From Proteromonas lacertae (lineage: Eukaryota > Sar > Bigyra > Opalinata > Proteromonadidae): DNA of 64,000 nt. Each line of letters opens with the position of its first letter. The first letter of the stretch is position 1. Under the pieces are notes generated by a model that saw only the letters and a program-made list of their open reading frames with translations, did not search any database and was not told where the DNA came from. Made by a program: the position numbers and the translations under genes. Location of the stretch: NCBI GenBank assembly GCA_002245135.1, contig NGBS01001165.1, forward strand, positions 186,001 through 250,000, read 5' to 3'. Positions 49,241-61,257 of this stretch are shown here, in pieces.

Positions 49241-50878
49241 CTATTCATCTCTTTCATAGATAATATTACCTTCTTTTATTGTCATTAACACTTTTATATT
49301 CTTCAAATCTTCAATATCTATTTCCAACGGATTCTTATCCAACACTATTAAATCTGCTAATTTATCAACTTCAATACTTCCTTTTACATTCTCTTCGAAA
49401 TTTTGATATGCACAATTGATAGTAACAGCTCTAATTGCATCCATTACACTTACTCTTTGATTTTTACCTAATAACAAACCATTTCTTGTTTTACGATTAA
49501 CAGCATTATGAACTGCAAATATTCCATTCACTAATTTAACTGGAGAATCTTGATGTAATGTAAATTTCATATTCTTTTCTAACATCCATCCAATTGGACT
49601 GATATTTTCACTTCTTTCACTACCAAATACTGAATTATAATGATAATCTCCCCAATAATAAACATGATCATTAAATACAGTTGCTATAACATTTAACAAT
49701 TTCAATTCATCAATTTGATCTTTTCTTAATAATTGGCAATGAACTAACACTGGTCTTGTGTTATTATAATTATTTGTTAATTTTATAGCTTCTTTATAAC
49801 ATCTTATAAATTGATCAGCTGAAGCATCACCATTACAATGGCTGTGAATCTGCCAATTATTCTCTAAACACATTTTGTAATATTCTATTAAATCTTCATC
49901 ACTATGTCTTCCATATCCTTTATAATTATTATCCTTTATATCTCGAGGGATTTTATAATAAGGTTGACTTAACCAAGCTGTTTTTGCTTGAGGTGAACCA
50001 TCTAGCCAAGTCTTTGCTCCTCCTAATTTATAATGATTTTTATATTCTTTACTTCCATCTTTTAACATCATTTCCTTTGTAAATGGTTCTACTGCTAATG
50101 CATAGATATCGATTCTAAGTTTATTTAATTCACTACATTTTTTCAATAACTCGTGATATTCAGGTAATATACTAGCATCAAAAGCTGTTGTAAATCCTTG
50201 ACTGAAATAATACTCTTCTACTTCTAATATATCCTTTATACTATCTTCTTCACTCTTTTTTACTTGATTTGTCATACTTCCATCTATATTCATAAAAGCA
50301 TTTTCTTCCAATAAACCATTTGCTTCACCACTATCTGCAAATCGACAGATTTTACCACCATATGGATCTTTAACATCTTTTTTATCATATCCTAATAGCT
50401 TCAAACCTAATGAGTTCGTAACTCCAACATGACCTGATATATGACTAATCATAATTGGAATTGTTGTACTGACTTTATCTAAATCGTATCTATTTGGTGG
50501 AACTTCATCTTCATAAAGAGTATTATCATAGCCAAAGCCTATAAACCATTCACCGTCTTTAAAACTCTTTTTCTGGATTTCTATTTTCATTCCTTCTATT
50601 AATTCATTAACTGAACAATATAAATCTAAACGAGCTAATGAATGTGTTTGAGCAACTGCAGTTATATGACTGTGAGGATCAATGAATCCAGGTAACAATG
50701 TTTTACCTTTTAAATCGTATAATATAGTATTGTCATTTTTAAACTCAAATATTTCCTTTGTACTTCCTCTATATCTTATAATTCCATCACTGATGAATAT
50801 TGCTTCACATATTGTATTATACTCATCAACAGTAATGATTGTACCATTATAGAATATGATATCTTTCATATAGAACAA
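49241..50878 (-). CDS. YtcJ-type amidohydrolase (amidohydrolase family 3), intronless
   Basis: One uninterrupted frame of 545 residues; the second Met (50869, MKDIIFYNGTIITVD) may be the true start since it aligns with the family opening. The metal-dependent hydrolase fold is shown by LLPGFIDPHSHITA (His-x-His), SHISGHVGVTNS, the WQIHSHCNGDA segment, VHCQLLRKDQI and TLHQDSPV. The end (LADLIVLDKNPLEI) is the usual return to the small beta domain. Family members hydrolyse amide or related bonds in small substrates; the substrate here cannot be told. In a region where nearly all genes contain introns, an intronless enzyme of a mainly bacterial family suggests lateral acquisition. No targeting peptide seen. 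Confidence 0.88.
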   Translation of the reverse strand: MFYMKDIIFYNGTIITVDEYNTICEAIFISDGIIRYRGSTKEIFEFKNDNTILYDLKGKTLLPGFIDPHSHITAVAQTHSLARLDLYCSVNELIEGMKIEIQKKSFKDGEWFIGFGYDNTLYEDEVPPNRYDLDKVSTTIPIMISHISGHVGVTNSLGLKLLGYDKKDVKDPYGGKICRFADSGEANGLLEENAFMNIDGSMTNQVKKSEEDSIKDILEVEEYYFSQGFTTAFDASILPEYHELLKKCSELNKLRIDIYALAVEPFTKEMMLKDGSKEYKNHYKLGGAKTWLDGSPQAKTAWLSQPYYKIPRDIKDNNYKGYGRHSDEDLIEYYKMCLENNWQIHSHCNGDASADQFIRCYKEAIKLTNNYNNTRPVLVHCQLLRKDQIDELKLLNVIATVFNDHVYYWGDYHYNSVFGSERSENISPIGWMLEKNMKFTLHQDSPVKLVNGIFAVHNAVNRKTRNGLLLGKNQRVSVMDAIRAVTINCAYQNFEENVKGSIEVDKLADLIVLDKNPLEIDIEDLKNIKVLMTIKEGNIIYERDE

Positions 50879-51108
50879 AATATAGAAGAAACAATCTAAT
50901 AAAGTTTGATTTTGGTTTGCTAAATTATTTTAAAAAATATGAATTTTCATTGTGCTGTGAAAGTGAAAATGCCAATATAATTATCAATACACAGTTTATA
51001 TAGTTTTAAAAGTATAAATAGTATTATATTTGCAGTATATAAGCAACATATGAAGATCTTCACATATACAGGTATTAATATAACACATGAACCGTTTAAT
51101 CAAATATT

Positions 51109-52010
51109 TTAACTGAATTTATCAACAATAAACACTTTTATCTGAGGATTTGGATGATTATCTTTAATTCTCTTCTTTATATCTTGATAATCATGTATTA
51201 AATTCTGTGCAACATACAGTTCCTTCAATTTTGTACAAACATATATATTTTCTATCAACACATTCATTCCAATGTCACTAATCTTGTTATTCCTCATTGA
51301 TAGTCTTGCTAGATTAGTAATATAACTTAGATTATAACATAAATTAATAATTCCATCATCTGTAGTATCAATACATGGAAATAAAAGATCTTGAAGCTTA
51401 GGTATATATCTCAATTGTTGACTTAATTTAATTATACTTTCATCTCCAATTGGATTTTCACCAAATGATAATTCGAGAAGAGAAGTTAATACACTAATGT
51501 GATCAAACAATTTCATCATTCCTCTATCATCAATATTGTTTGAAAATAAATCAAGACGACTTAAATGCTTTAAATATGTAATTGAATATATAAAAGTATC
51601 AACACTTGCATTTGTTAGTGTATTATCTATAACAATTATAGTAAAATTTAATAATAAATAATACTGCATAGGAATAGAGAATCTAGTTGTAATAAACTGC
51701 TACAATAAGAACAAAATGATAAAAAATTATCATCATTTATATTATTCCTAGTAAAATTCACCTAATATAATATTCGGAATAAAATGCAAATTTCTATTAA
51801 ATGATTCACATCCTAACATTCCCAACATTATTACCAGAGAAATCGAGAAATCTTAAATGAGTAGTAAAACTCAAATTATTACATAGTTCCATTATTCCCA
51901 TTTCTTTTACTTTGTTGTTAGAAATGTTTAATCGTCTTAATTGATTAACATAAGAAAGATTTTGACTTAATGCTTTTATACCTTCATCTTCTATCTCATT
52001 ATCTAACATT

Positions 52011-52041
<31 letters not shown>

Positions 52042-53612
52042 TATACCACTTATTGAGAAATCTGTTAAATCAATCATATAACTCAAATTATTACATAACA
52101 TTACCATTCCTTCATCAGTTATTTTATTCTCTATTAAAAAATAAAAATGTAGAAATTGAATATATATAAATTATACTATTCAAATAAAGTGATTGTATTG
52201 ATGTAATATAATGAATATTATCACAAAAACCAATAATACCTCTGTCATCAATACAATTTGCTATTTAAAATATAAAAATAATAAAAAATGTATATATATA
52301 TATACTACTAAGTATAAGTTCATTTAATAATTGTATTTTACTCAAACTGTTACTTAACGATATTAAACCTTCACTACTTATATTATTGGCTATTTAAATA
52401 TAATACAAATAGTATATATATATCATACAGTCAAAATGAAGAGATAACATATTTGTAACAGAACTGAAATGATTAGTTAAAGATATAATTCCATAATCTC
52501 CAATATCATTATGTGTTAAGTCTAAATACTTTAACTTTGATACATAACATAGATTTCTACTAAGTTCAGTAATGCTCTTGTCTGTTAATTTATTATCTAA
52601 ATGTACATAATAATAATAATAACAGATATTGGAGTGAATATATAATAATAATATACAACTAAGTGAAAGTATCAGTAATTCTTTTAAATTAGTGATATTT
52701 TTCGTAAAGTATTTCATTCCAAAATCATCAATATTATTTCCATTCATTAGGAATATCTTTTTATCTGATACACTTAAATTCACATCAAATATATATTCTA
52801 ATCCATAATTCCCCATATTCACTATTAAAATAATAATAATAATAATTATTATTATTATTGTTATACAATTACTATAAATACTCACGTATTTGTTATTATC
52901 ACATCTTTGTATTTCATCACATACATTTACTATATAGCAAATATGAATATTAAATCATACTTATATTTCTATCAACCGGATGATATAATGAATAATAATA
53001 TTCTTTCATATTTACTGTGAATAACTCTCTTAATAGTTCATTTTTATCCAATTCATCATTTACCATAATATCTTCACTATTCAATATTAATCTTAATTCC
53101 TCAAATAATAAAGTTTCTACATCGATATTATCTAATTTATTAATCATTTCAGTAGTAGTAGTATGTGGATTGTTTTCTTTGTTATAGATTGACTTTAAAA
53201 GTGTCATAAAATAGTGCATTTCATATTCCTTCTTTTCAGAATATTGATTTATATTTATAAACATTTCATCGACATAAATATTACTATGCTTGTCTATATA
53301 CATATCATTCACTTCAATATTGAAATATGATAATCCTATACATTTAATTTCAAGAATTAGATTTAGTAACTGTTCAACTATATTCATAACATCGTGTTCA
53401 CCACATTTTATCTTTGAATGAATGGAAACAACATCCAACTTTTCTTTTTCTAACATTAACATTCCATTTGTTACAAAATATACAAAATGCTTCCATATTC
53501 TCTGAATGCATAGTAAATTTATAATTTCCAAATTTTCTATCATATACATCAAATATTTCGGTTTAATTGTCGATAAGTCATAATCTATTGTTTTATTGTA
53601 TTTATTTTCCAT
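51109..53612 (-). CDS. degenerate kinase-like domain followed by an LRR array
   Basis: The first exon starts MENKYNKTIDYDLST at 53612. Its middle (CIGLSYFNIEVNDMYIDKHSN) occupies the place of a kinase catalytic loop but lacks all catalytic residues. Leucine-rich repeats follow over at least eight exons (LSRNLCYVSKLKYLDLTHNDIGDYG; LNQLRRLNISNNK-type units; LARLSMRNNKISD), ending KVFIVDKFS. Introns are 27-60 nt and mostly fall in phase 1 just before the Asn of each repeat, so exons carry whole repeats. The join at about 51745-51810 is the least certain (donor GTGAAT). Ribonuclease-inhibitor-like repeats of 24-28 residues suggest a protein-binding role. Partner and pathway unknown. Confidence 0.62.
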
Positions 53613-53765
53613 TTCCTAATGCAATCAATAAATATTAATATATTTATATTGATCTATTTCGAAAATTATATCTAGAAGATAAAATAGAGAAAAAAAAATT
53701 CTTTTGGTTAATAAAAAATAATTTTCTTAAACCAAAAAAAATAAAAAGTAATAAAAATAATCATT

Positions 53766-56700
53766 TTAATCCTCATCTGATACTTCAACATCATCATTAA
53801 TTACTTTTCCATTCAAATCCTTATTTTTCAAATTTCCAACCCAGAATACATCAGGACAATCATTTTCTTGTGTAATTGCTTTGATTTTATAGATAAATAA
53901 TTCCAAATTCTTCTTTATCTTAGGAGCTATTGAAATCATTGAAGTATTTCTTGTAGATTTACCGTGACTGCATAATGCCTGAATTTGTCTAGTTCCTTTC
54001 TGAAAAGTCTTTAATATATCAGTAATCTCATTAATATAACTCTTAAAAATCTTTGAAATAAATGAAATAATCTTTGATAAGAAAATATCTATAAATTTCG
54101 ATCCATACTTCAATGCTGAAGTTAATATTGGTCTAGTCTGTACATAAGAAGTAAAATGAATCAAAGTAGTAAATGTAACAACATGTTGACCTATAACCCT
54201 TAAGGTATTTATCACATCTTCAGTATCCAATTCAACCAATGAAAATGATTGTTGAGTAACTTCAATTAAAGTAGAATAATACAACGGTAATGTTGTTTTA
54301 TTGAGTGTGGGAAAATTTTCGGAGAAATTAATAGCTTTATTTTCTTCATCCATCAATTCTCGAAATGTTGTTCCAACGAAATGCATTGTTAAATCAAATT
54401 GAATTGGAGTTTGTAGAAAATAGTACTTCAATAACATTCCTATATTTTTAGCTTTATAATTTGCTATATTCCAGTTTTTTTGTAAGAATGAAGAGAGTAG
54501 CAAATTGTATGATTTTCTTTTCAATTTGTAAAGTTCATCATCTGTTGATTCTATTATTTCAACTATCTTCTTTAATAAATCAATATATGTATTGATTATA
54601 TTGAAATTAGTTATATGTTCTAAGATTGATTGTATATATTCAAATGCCAATTTCAATATTTCTGTTTTAGTTTTTTTATTATTCTCGTCATTTTCTACTT
54701 CACATTTTGCTAATATTCTCAATACTACTTTATAATAATCGTTATAACTCTCAACGAATTCAGAATGTAATAAAACTATAAATATCTTTCCAATATAATC
54801 GATGATTTCATCATCATAATCACTATTATCATCTTCACTTAAACTTGGAGTAACATTTTTATCAATAATTCTCAAACTAATTTGATTTCTTAACGATCTT
54901 AATACTTCCTTTTGTAGATAACTGAACATTTCTTGAGGTGTATAGTTATTGTTGTTATTTGTTGATACTTCATGCATTTGTCTCATCTTTGTAAAGAATC
55001 CTCTTGGTGGATCTAAAACTGCTTTTATAGTTGGATAATTCTCAGATAATAGTAATAATATTGATTGTGAGTTTAATTGGTATAATTGAATGGTATTATT
55101 TTCTAGTGATTGTGATTTGATTGTTTTACATTTTAATAATATCAATGAATGAGGATGAAATGTTACTACTTCTGTTTCATATAAAGATGATAATGTATTG
55201 GATGATGATAATGATGATGATATATTGATGGATTTTGATTTATTTTGGCTTTTTCCTTTGCCTTTCTCTCCACTTTCTATTCAATAATATAATAATTATA
55301 TACTTTCTATTGTTTTGAATTTCTTTCTAATTGTTTCTTCTACTTCACTGATATTCTCACATCTTAAATAACACATTCTTATTATCTCATTTCCATCAAT
55401 ATTACTAAATATCGATATTAATAATCTTAACCATTGTAAACTATACAAATAACACAACTTTAATATATCAACAGTTTCAGATTTATAGATTGTAATGTCA
55501 TTCAATGTGTCAACTGACACTAGTAACAAAGGATAACTTAAATAAGGAATTAAATTGATTATATTGTTATGTATAATTTCATTACATAAAACCAGTAATT
55601 TAAACTCTGGTATAAATAGATTGATGATATATTTATTTTGGTTTAATAGTAATAATAACACATTTATAACTTTATTATTGTTGTTATTTGCTAGGTTATA
55701 AATAGGTTTTGGTATAATATTATCATAGTCTTTTAATTCTTCATATACACCTCCTTCAGGTATATCACTCACAAACAAGTTATCAAATTCTTGAGATACT
55801 AAATTGTAGATTATTTCAATGAATTTAATATCATATTTTCCATTTTCAATATAACTACTCAGTTCATTATAAAAGAAAGACTTCAATTTCGTATCTCTTT
55901 TACAAATAGAATAACATAAGTTGAATATTTCATTACAATTATCAAATGAAGATTTTCCATTATAAGTTGGTATTTCTGATAATATGTCAATAACTGACAG
56001 TGAAAAAATCACTCCAATTTGTTGATATTGTTCCGACGTGTTTGATAAATGTTTTTGAATATAAATTAACAATTCATCGAATGAAAATCCAGGATTATCG
56101 TTTGATAAACAACATAACTTTGTCAATATTTTTGATATAATTTTATGATCTTCTTTATTCAATGTATAGATTATATCTAATAATGAACGAATATATAATC
56201 CATAATACTGAAAATTATTAATCAACTCAGGTTCTGTATATTTATATAATAACAATAAACATTTGTTTGTCGTATTTGGAGTAAAACCATTAACATGAGA
56301 AATGATAGTCAAAATTACTTTCTGTTTATCACTTGGATTATCAAAATATTTAAATAATATATAATACAATGTAATACCTCTATCAATGAATATTGGTTCA
56401 TTTTTATTCACTAAATGAGATGCTAATTGTAAAAGTACTGTAAAATATGGTTGAAATAATAATTGATAATTATTCAAAGAATCTTCTATTAATTGTGATG
56501 ATATTATTTCATTTTCACATAATTTTCTGAATATTGATTCAGCTTTGGATGATATTGAAGTGATTGATAAACATATATAAATCAACCATATATCAAATAT
56601 ACTTATACTATCAACTGTTACTTTTTTGATTATTTTAAATATCTTAGTTGTAATATCAATTTTACATTTTAATAAACTTGAAATGGTATTAAAGAATATA

Positions 56701-57602
56701 TGAAAACTATCGAAATCCTGTTGTATAATATCAGCAGTGATATAATTCCTATATTTATTAAATATACCATTCAATTGTTCTATATCTAAATATTGTAATG
56801 AAAACTTCAATATAATAGCATTTTGTGTTATTTTCACTTTATCTATTAATTGTAATAGTGTAGATCGAATAATTACTATTTGATCAGCGGTTAAATCTAA
56901 ATCACTAAGTAAATCTATCACATACACTGTCAAATTCGGTTCACCCGTTATTAAATCCATCAATGATTGGATAGATTGTGACATTGTTTCTTCATTAATG
57001 AATTCACTTAAAATTGATAATAATTGTCTTTGTATTATTAATGGTAATATCCCCAAATATTGGAATATTAAATTTATTATATTGGAGATGTTGTTGTGAA
57101 AATCTGTCCATCTTAACTGGGAAATTATTAGATTAACTGTGCAATTATCAGGAAAATTGTCATTATCATTCTCATCACTGTATACTGGTATTTGCTCAAA
57201 TAAATACTCCACTAATTTCATCTGTAATAGTTCCACATCGAGTGAAACTTTGCATATAGAATCACCAAAATGTCCATTCTCTTGATCAGATGGCTTGTCT
57301 GAAATCCAAATTGGTGATAAAAACGTTCTAAAATTTTCTCTATCCTCAGACAGTAATTTTACACAATTTAAATAAGATGAGCATTTTTCTGGAGTACTTA
57401 AACTCTCTTTTATTTTACTTTGAAATATGGATAGATCTTTGGTTTGAACTTTCGATAGTTTAGATGCTTCCCACTCATAATTTATCTCACAATCGTTTAA
57501 TAAAGGAAAAAAGAAACCATCCAATTCACTTGATTGGTCTTCTACCTCTGGACGTTTTGCTGGAGGTACTTCTGTTGGATTTGACTTTCTTTTTAATCTC
57601 AT
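53766..57602 (-). CDS. FANCD2: FANCD2 (Fanconi anaemia group D2) homologue
   Basis: Two exons around a 27-nt intron (55277-55303) give 1,269 residues (human 1,451). I start at MRLKRKSNPTEV; an in-frame ATG 54 bases upstream also exists. Strong family segments: VEYLFEQIPVYSDEN...LIISQLRW, YYILFKYF, FYNELSSYIENGKYDIKF, SDIPEGGVYEELKDYD, and at the C-terminus RQIQALCSHGKST and DVFWVGNLKNKDLNGK. FANCD2 clamps DNA with FANCI in interstrand crosslink repair once monoubiquitinated. The acceptor-lysine context (human Tyr-Lys-Leu-Ile-Gly) here reads YQQIGVIF, with Gln at the lysine site and also before the Tyr. The acidic C-terminal tail (DDVEVSDED) is short. Very firm identification. Confidence 0.95.
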
Positions 57603-57977
57603 ATTCAAAAAACGCGATTTCGCGCCAATTCGATTTATTCTTAAATAGAAAAACATTTGGTATTAATTTTCTTTTTATTATGTTGATGGTTATAAATTAC
57701 ATATATTCTGAAAACTTCTTACAAATTGTAATATTGATGTGTGATTCAGTTATTTAGCTTGCAAGTTGGTATGATTTCTTGTGTTATATATTATTTAAAT
57801 AAATTATAGTATATATTTAATGAGTAACTAAAGAAAAGAGTTTTTCTGTATTTGTTGAATTACAGTGAGTATATTGATCGAGATGTATTTAGTATTATAA
57901 ATACCATTAAAATAATATAAAGAAAATCAAAATACTTTTAAAAAAAGTTAAATCACAATTTATAATGTTTAATTTAA
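57603..57977. other. intergenic, upstream of FANCD2
   Basis: About 375 bases between the FANCD2 start and the 3' end of MEMO1. No exon or repeat supported; contains the FANCD2 promoter. Confidence 0.5.
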
Positions 57978-58947
57978 TTATATATATGCATAATAACCAA
58001 GATATGATATAGATTCATCGTCTTCAATATTCTTTATAGTATTCGATTGATGATATAAAGTAGTTTCACATTTTAGCTTATTATTGAAAGAAGACTGACA
58101 AAGGATTCTTAAAATAACATTTATAGATTCCTTTCCACAGATAGTATTACCTGTTATATTCAAATATTCGTCAAATTCACCATAATTCAATTTTGATAAT
58201 ACTTTCACACCCTCTTCGTCTAATACTCTTATAAAATCATTGATAGTTGGATACAATGGATCAAACTTAGTAAATTCCCACTTATCTCCCCAATGACAGA
58301 AATTACTACTTATACACCATAAAGTACTTGGATCATTGAAATATGGTAATAAACAACTCGCTGCTTTCATACGCATAGCTTCATCCAGATCACCTACCAA
58401 TAATGGAATTAATTTGAAAGGTCGATTCTTCATTAAAGCTAATATATTCAAACAAAGTATCTCTACACAGTGTTCTGTTTCATCACTGTGGTGTTTTAAT
58501 AGCCTAAATGTTTCATTTGATCTTAATAAATCTCTCACTACCTCCTGGTCTATCTCTACATTGCCTAATGGTGTTTCATATATTGAAGCCTCGCTTAAAC
58601 CACAAAATCTATTCATATAAATCGACAATTAATAAATACGGTTGATATTCATAGTGATTTGGACCTAATACGAAAATTCGTTTTATATTTGTAGGATCGA
58701 CTTTTGCAAACACTGAAGATATCACATCACCACAATCATTATAACCATCGTGTGGAGCTATCAAAAATTTGGTTTGTTTACGATCATCTGTATGGAACTG
58801 TGTTAAGTTATCTATTGAATATATAAATGTTCATACTTCTTATCTGTTTGAGGAGATTTTGAGGATCACTGTCATACCTATACAATATACTCAATAAAAT
58901 GTATACATATGACCTGCATTATGGGCTGGTCTTATGTAGTTGTTCAT
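57978..58947 (-). CDS. MEMO1: MEMO1 family protein
   Basis: Four exons (introns 58878-58906, 58812-58836, 58609-58639) give 294 residues, against 297 in human MEMO1. The start MNNYIRPAHNAGHMY fits the family opening. The copper/iron-site ligands of MEMO1 are kept: His48 in FLIAPHDGY, His80 in VLGPNHYEY, and the Cys in NTICGKE. Other family landmarks are SIYETPLGNVEID, DETEHCVEI and CISSNFCHWGDKWEF. MEMO1 is a cytosolic metal-binding protein related to extradiol dioxygenases, linked to redox and iron handling. The three ligands suggest metal binding is retained. Confidence 0.95.
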
Positions 58948-59109
58948 TTGACTTGAAATAGAATAGAATTATGAAGATGAAATGAGAGTTCTTAATAATT
59001 CTTCAAAATTCTTTTTAAACATGTGTATTGAATTTTGATTAGAATCTCAAAAATAATACAAATAAAAACACAAAATATTGAATAGTATTTATTCTTTTGT
59101 AATCTAAAT

Positions 59110-61050
59110 CTATTCTGTATAGACTATGTGATGATTTTTAATTCTCTTATTACAATTTGGACAAACCTATGGAAAATAGAATTTATAGAATATAATATCA
59201 TAGCAATTACTGTGTATTTCATATACATATATATATATATATATATACCTTTTGAGACATGATTTTTTCACTACATTCTTTACAGTAAAGAAAACACTTA
59301 CATGGCATAAACAACACATTTTTATGCTGCTTCTTACACATCTATTGATTATAATATAATACTTATACATTACATAAATTATTATCTATTACATTATCAA
59401 CTTCTTCTTTTAATTTATTGATTTTATTCTCCAATTCATTATTCTTAATATCAACTAATTTCATTTTTTCTTCTAAAACAGAAGTTTCATTAGGATCTTT
59501 CGTTTTATCCTTCATACCCTTCTCATATGTATCAATAGACAATATTTTATCACTTGTAACGATTTTCTTTGCAATATTAATGGGTTTATCAAAATCAACA
59601 GAAGAATCAGTGAAATTGAGATTATCTATGATATGTTCTAGAATAATATTATAGTTAGGTAGCAATAATGGGTTACTTTCATAACACATAAGGACTTTCG
59701 AATTCAATCTTAATTTATTAATCTCATCTACATTTATATTCATATTTATATAATCTCTATCTAATAAATAAGGTAATGAAGCTAATGAAACTCTATTTTG
59801 TCTTAATGTAATATAAGTACTTTCAGATATTCCATATCTATTACAATATTGTTTCAGTTCATTTTGTTTTTCATCTTCTATTCCAAGATTAATCAATTTA
59901 AATGAATTATAAAAATATTTACCGTCATAACCACCAAAAACATAAATACTATTTCCGACTAGCGCAGTGCAATGTTTACGAGTAGGTGGAGGTAATGGAA
60001 CAACTAATTTCAAATAATAAAAATAAAATAATAATCAATATACATCCAATATCAAAAGGAATTGATATTTGTAATACAAAACTAGTAGAAGTTGGAATTC
60101 TGCCAGGATAATCAATTAATTCAATACATAATAAAGTATTACAATCTTTCGCTTCCTCTACATTATCATTATAATTAATCATTCCACTGTATATAAATAA
60201 TTTATTGTTTATCATATCAGCACTATGTCCCCATCTACCTTTGATATTATGAAAGTCATAACCAGTTAATTGTGGCAAAACCCACGTGCCATTGCATATT
60301 AGATTAGTTATTCTATAATAGATATAGATCATATTGTTATTTTGATATTCTTGACTTGTTCCTCCGAATAGAATAGCTACACCAGTTAAACTATAATATA
60401 TTAAAAATTATAATATTTCGATATATATACGGATGATATGTTAAAGTAGCAAATTTCAATGGTGGTACAATGACGGAGTCTTTATGTAATATACTCTTTT
60501 CCCATGTGACTATATTTGTATAAAATTGACTGATATCTAAAATATAAACTCTATTATCAACTCCTTGTTTAGTTTCACCTCCAAAGAAGATTATTCTACT
60601 ACAATCGTGAATATAACTGCATGCATGATATCTACGAGGTTCTGGCATATTTTCTGGTTTATATTCCATTATATTTAAGAATGTGTATGTAAAAGTATCA
60701 AACCAATAAGTATTATTATAAAATTCTTTATTTTTACTTCCACCATTTATCATTAAAATTCTACTAATCTTAGTACCAGTTTTATCAAATACAGAAACTG
60801 GAAGTGCTACATGGTTTGATCTTTCGATTGATTGAAATTTTAATCTAGTCCATTCCATTTCTGAAGGATTAATATAACAAATTTCATCATAAAACCCTGA
60901 CTTACCCATAGACCTATTTATGTAAAAAGAACAAGCATACCCTCCAAATAATATAACTTTATCCCCAACAGCAGTTAAAGTTGCACCCCATCTTTTCTCT
61001 GGTGGTATTCCTTTAGTCATAACATTACGACATTCGTAGGTATAATTCAT
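59110..61050 (-). CDS. kelch-repeat protein with C-terminal coiled coil and RING finger
   Basis: Introns at 60391-60430, 60004-60043, 59342-59368 and 59167-59248 join five exons into 583 residues. Kelch blades fill the first ~340 residues (RWGATLTAVGDKVILFGGY; RRYHACSYIHDCSRIIFFGG; GRWGHSADMINNKLFIYSG; KHCTALVGNSIYVFGGYDG). A helical coiled coil follows (LEEKMKLVDIKNNELENKI). The last ~45 residues form a RING-HC finger: CNMC, then PCKCFLYCKEC, then CPNC, with Cys at the usual His position. This predicts a ubiquitin E3 ligase in which the kelch propeller selects the substrate. Kelch plus RING in one chain is uncommon; kelch is more often joined to BTB-BACK, and a BTB-BACK gene is its head-to-head neighbour. 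Confidence 0.82.
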
Positions 61051-61257
61051 TCTTGTTATGAAAAATCAAGCCAAAGGTTTGAAAAATAAAAATATGTTTT
61101 TTACATTCTTTTGATTATTCTTTAATACTTTTATATGTATTATATATGTAGGATCATCAAACAACAACAGGCCATAACATCAATTAAACTACTCAATAAC
61201 AAAATTGATGTTTCAAAAATAGATCCGTTTACACAGTTGTTTTTTTAAATCAGTTGA
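61051..61257. promoter_or_regulatory. divergent promoter between kelch-RING and BTB-BACK genes
   Basis: The two starts face away from each other across 207 bp. Within it, 61153-61246 on the plus strand has a short open stretch (IIKQQQAITSIKLLNNKID) preceded by TATGTAG, which may be a non-coding or alternative first exon of the BTB gene. Confidence 0.4.

Noticed and set aside
53766-57602. Two unrelated HEAT-like genes
   Set aside because: A 27-nt intron at 55277-55303 joins the halves in frame. The first matches the N-terminal and central parts of FANCD2 and the second its C-terminus.
57464-57757. Plus-strand open frame opposite the FANCD2 start
   Set aside because: It is antisense to conserved FANCD2 codons and has no family-like sequence of its own.
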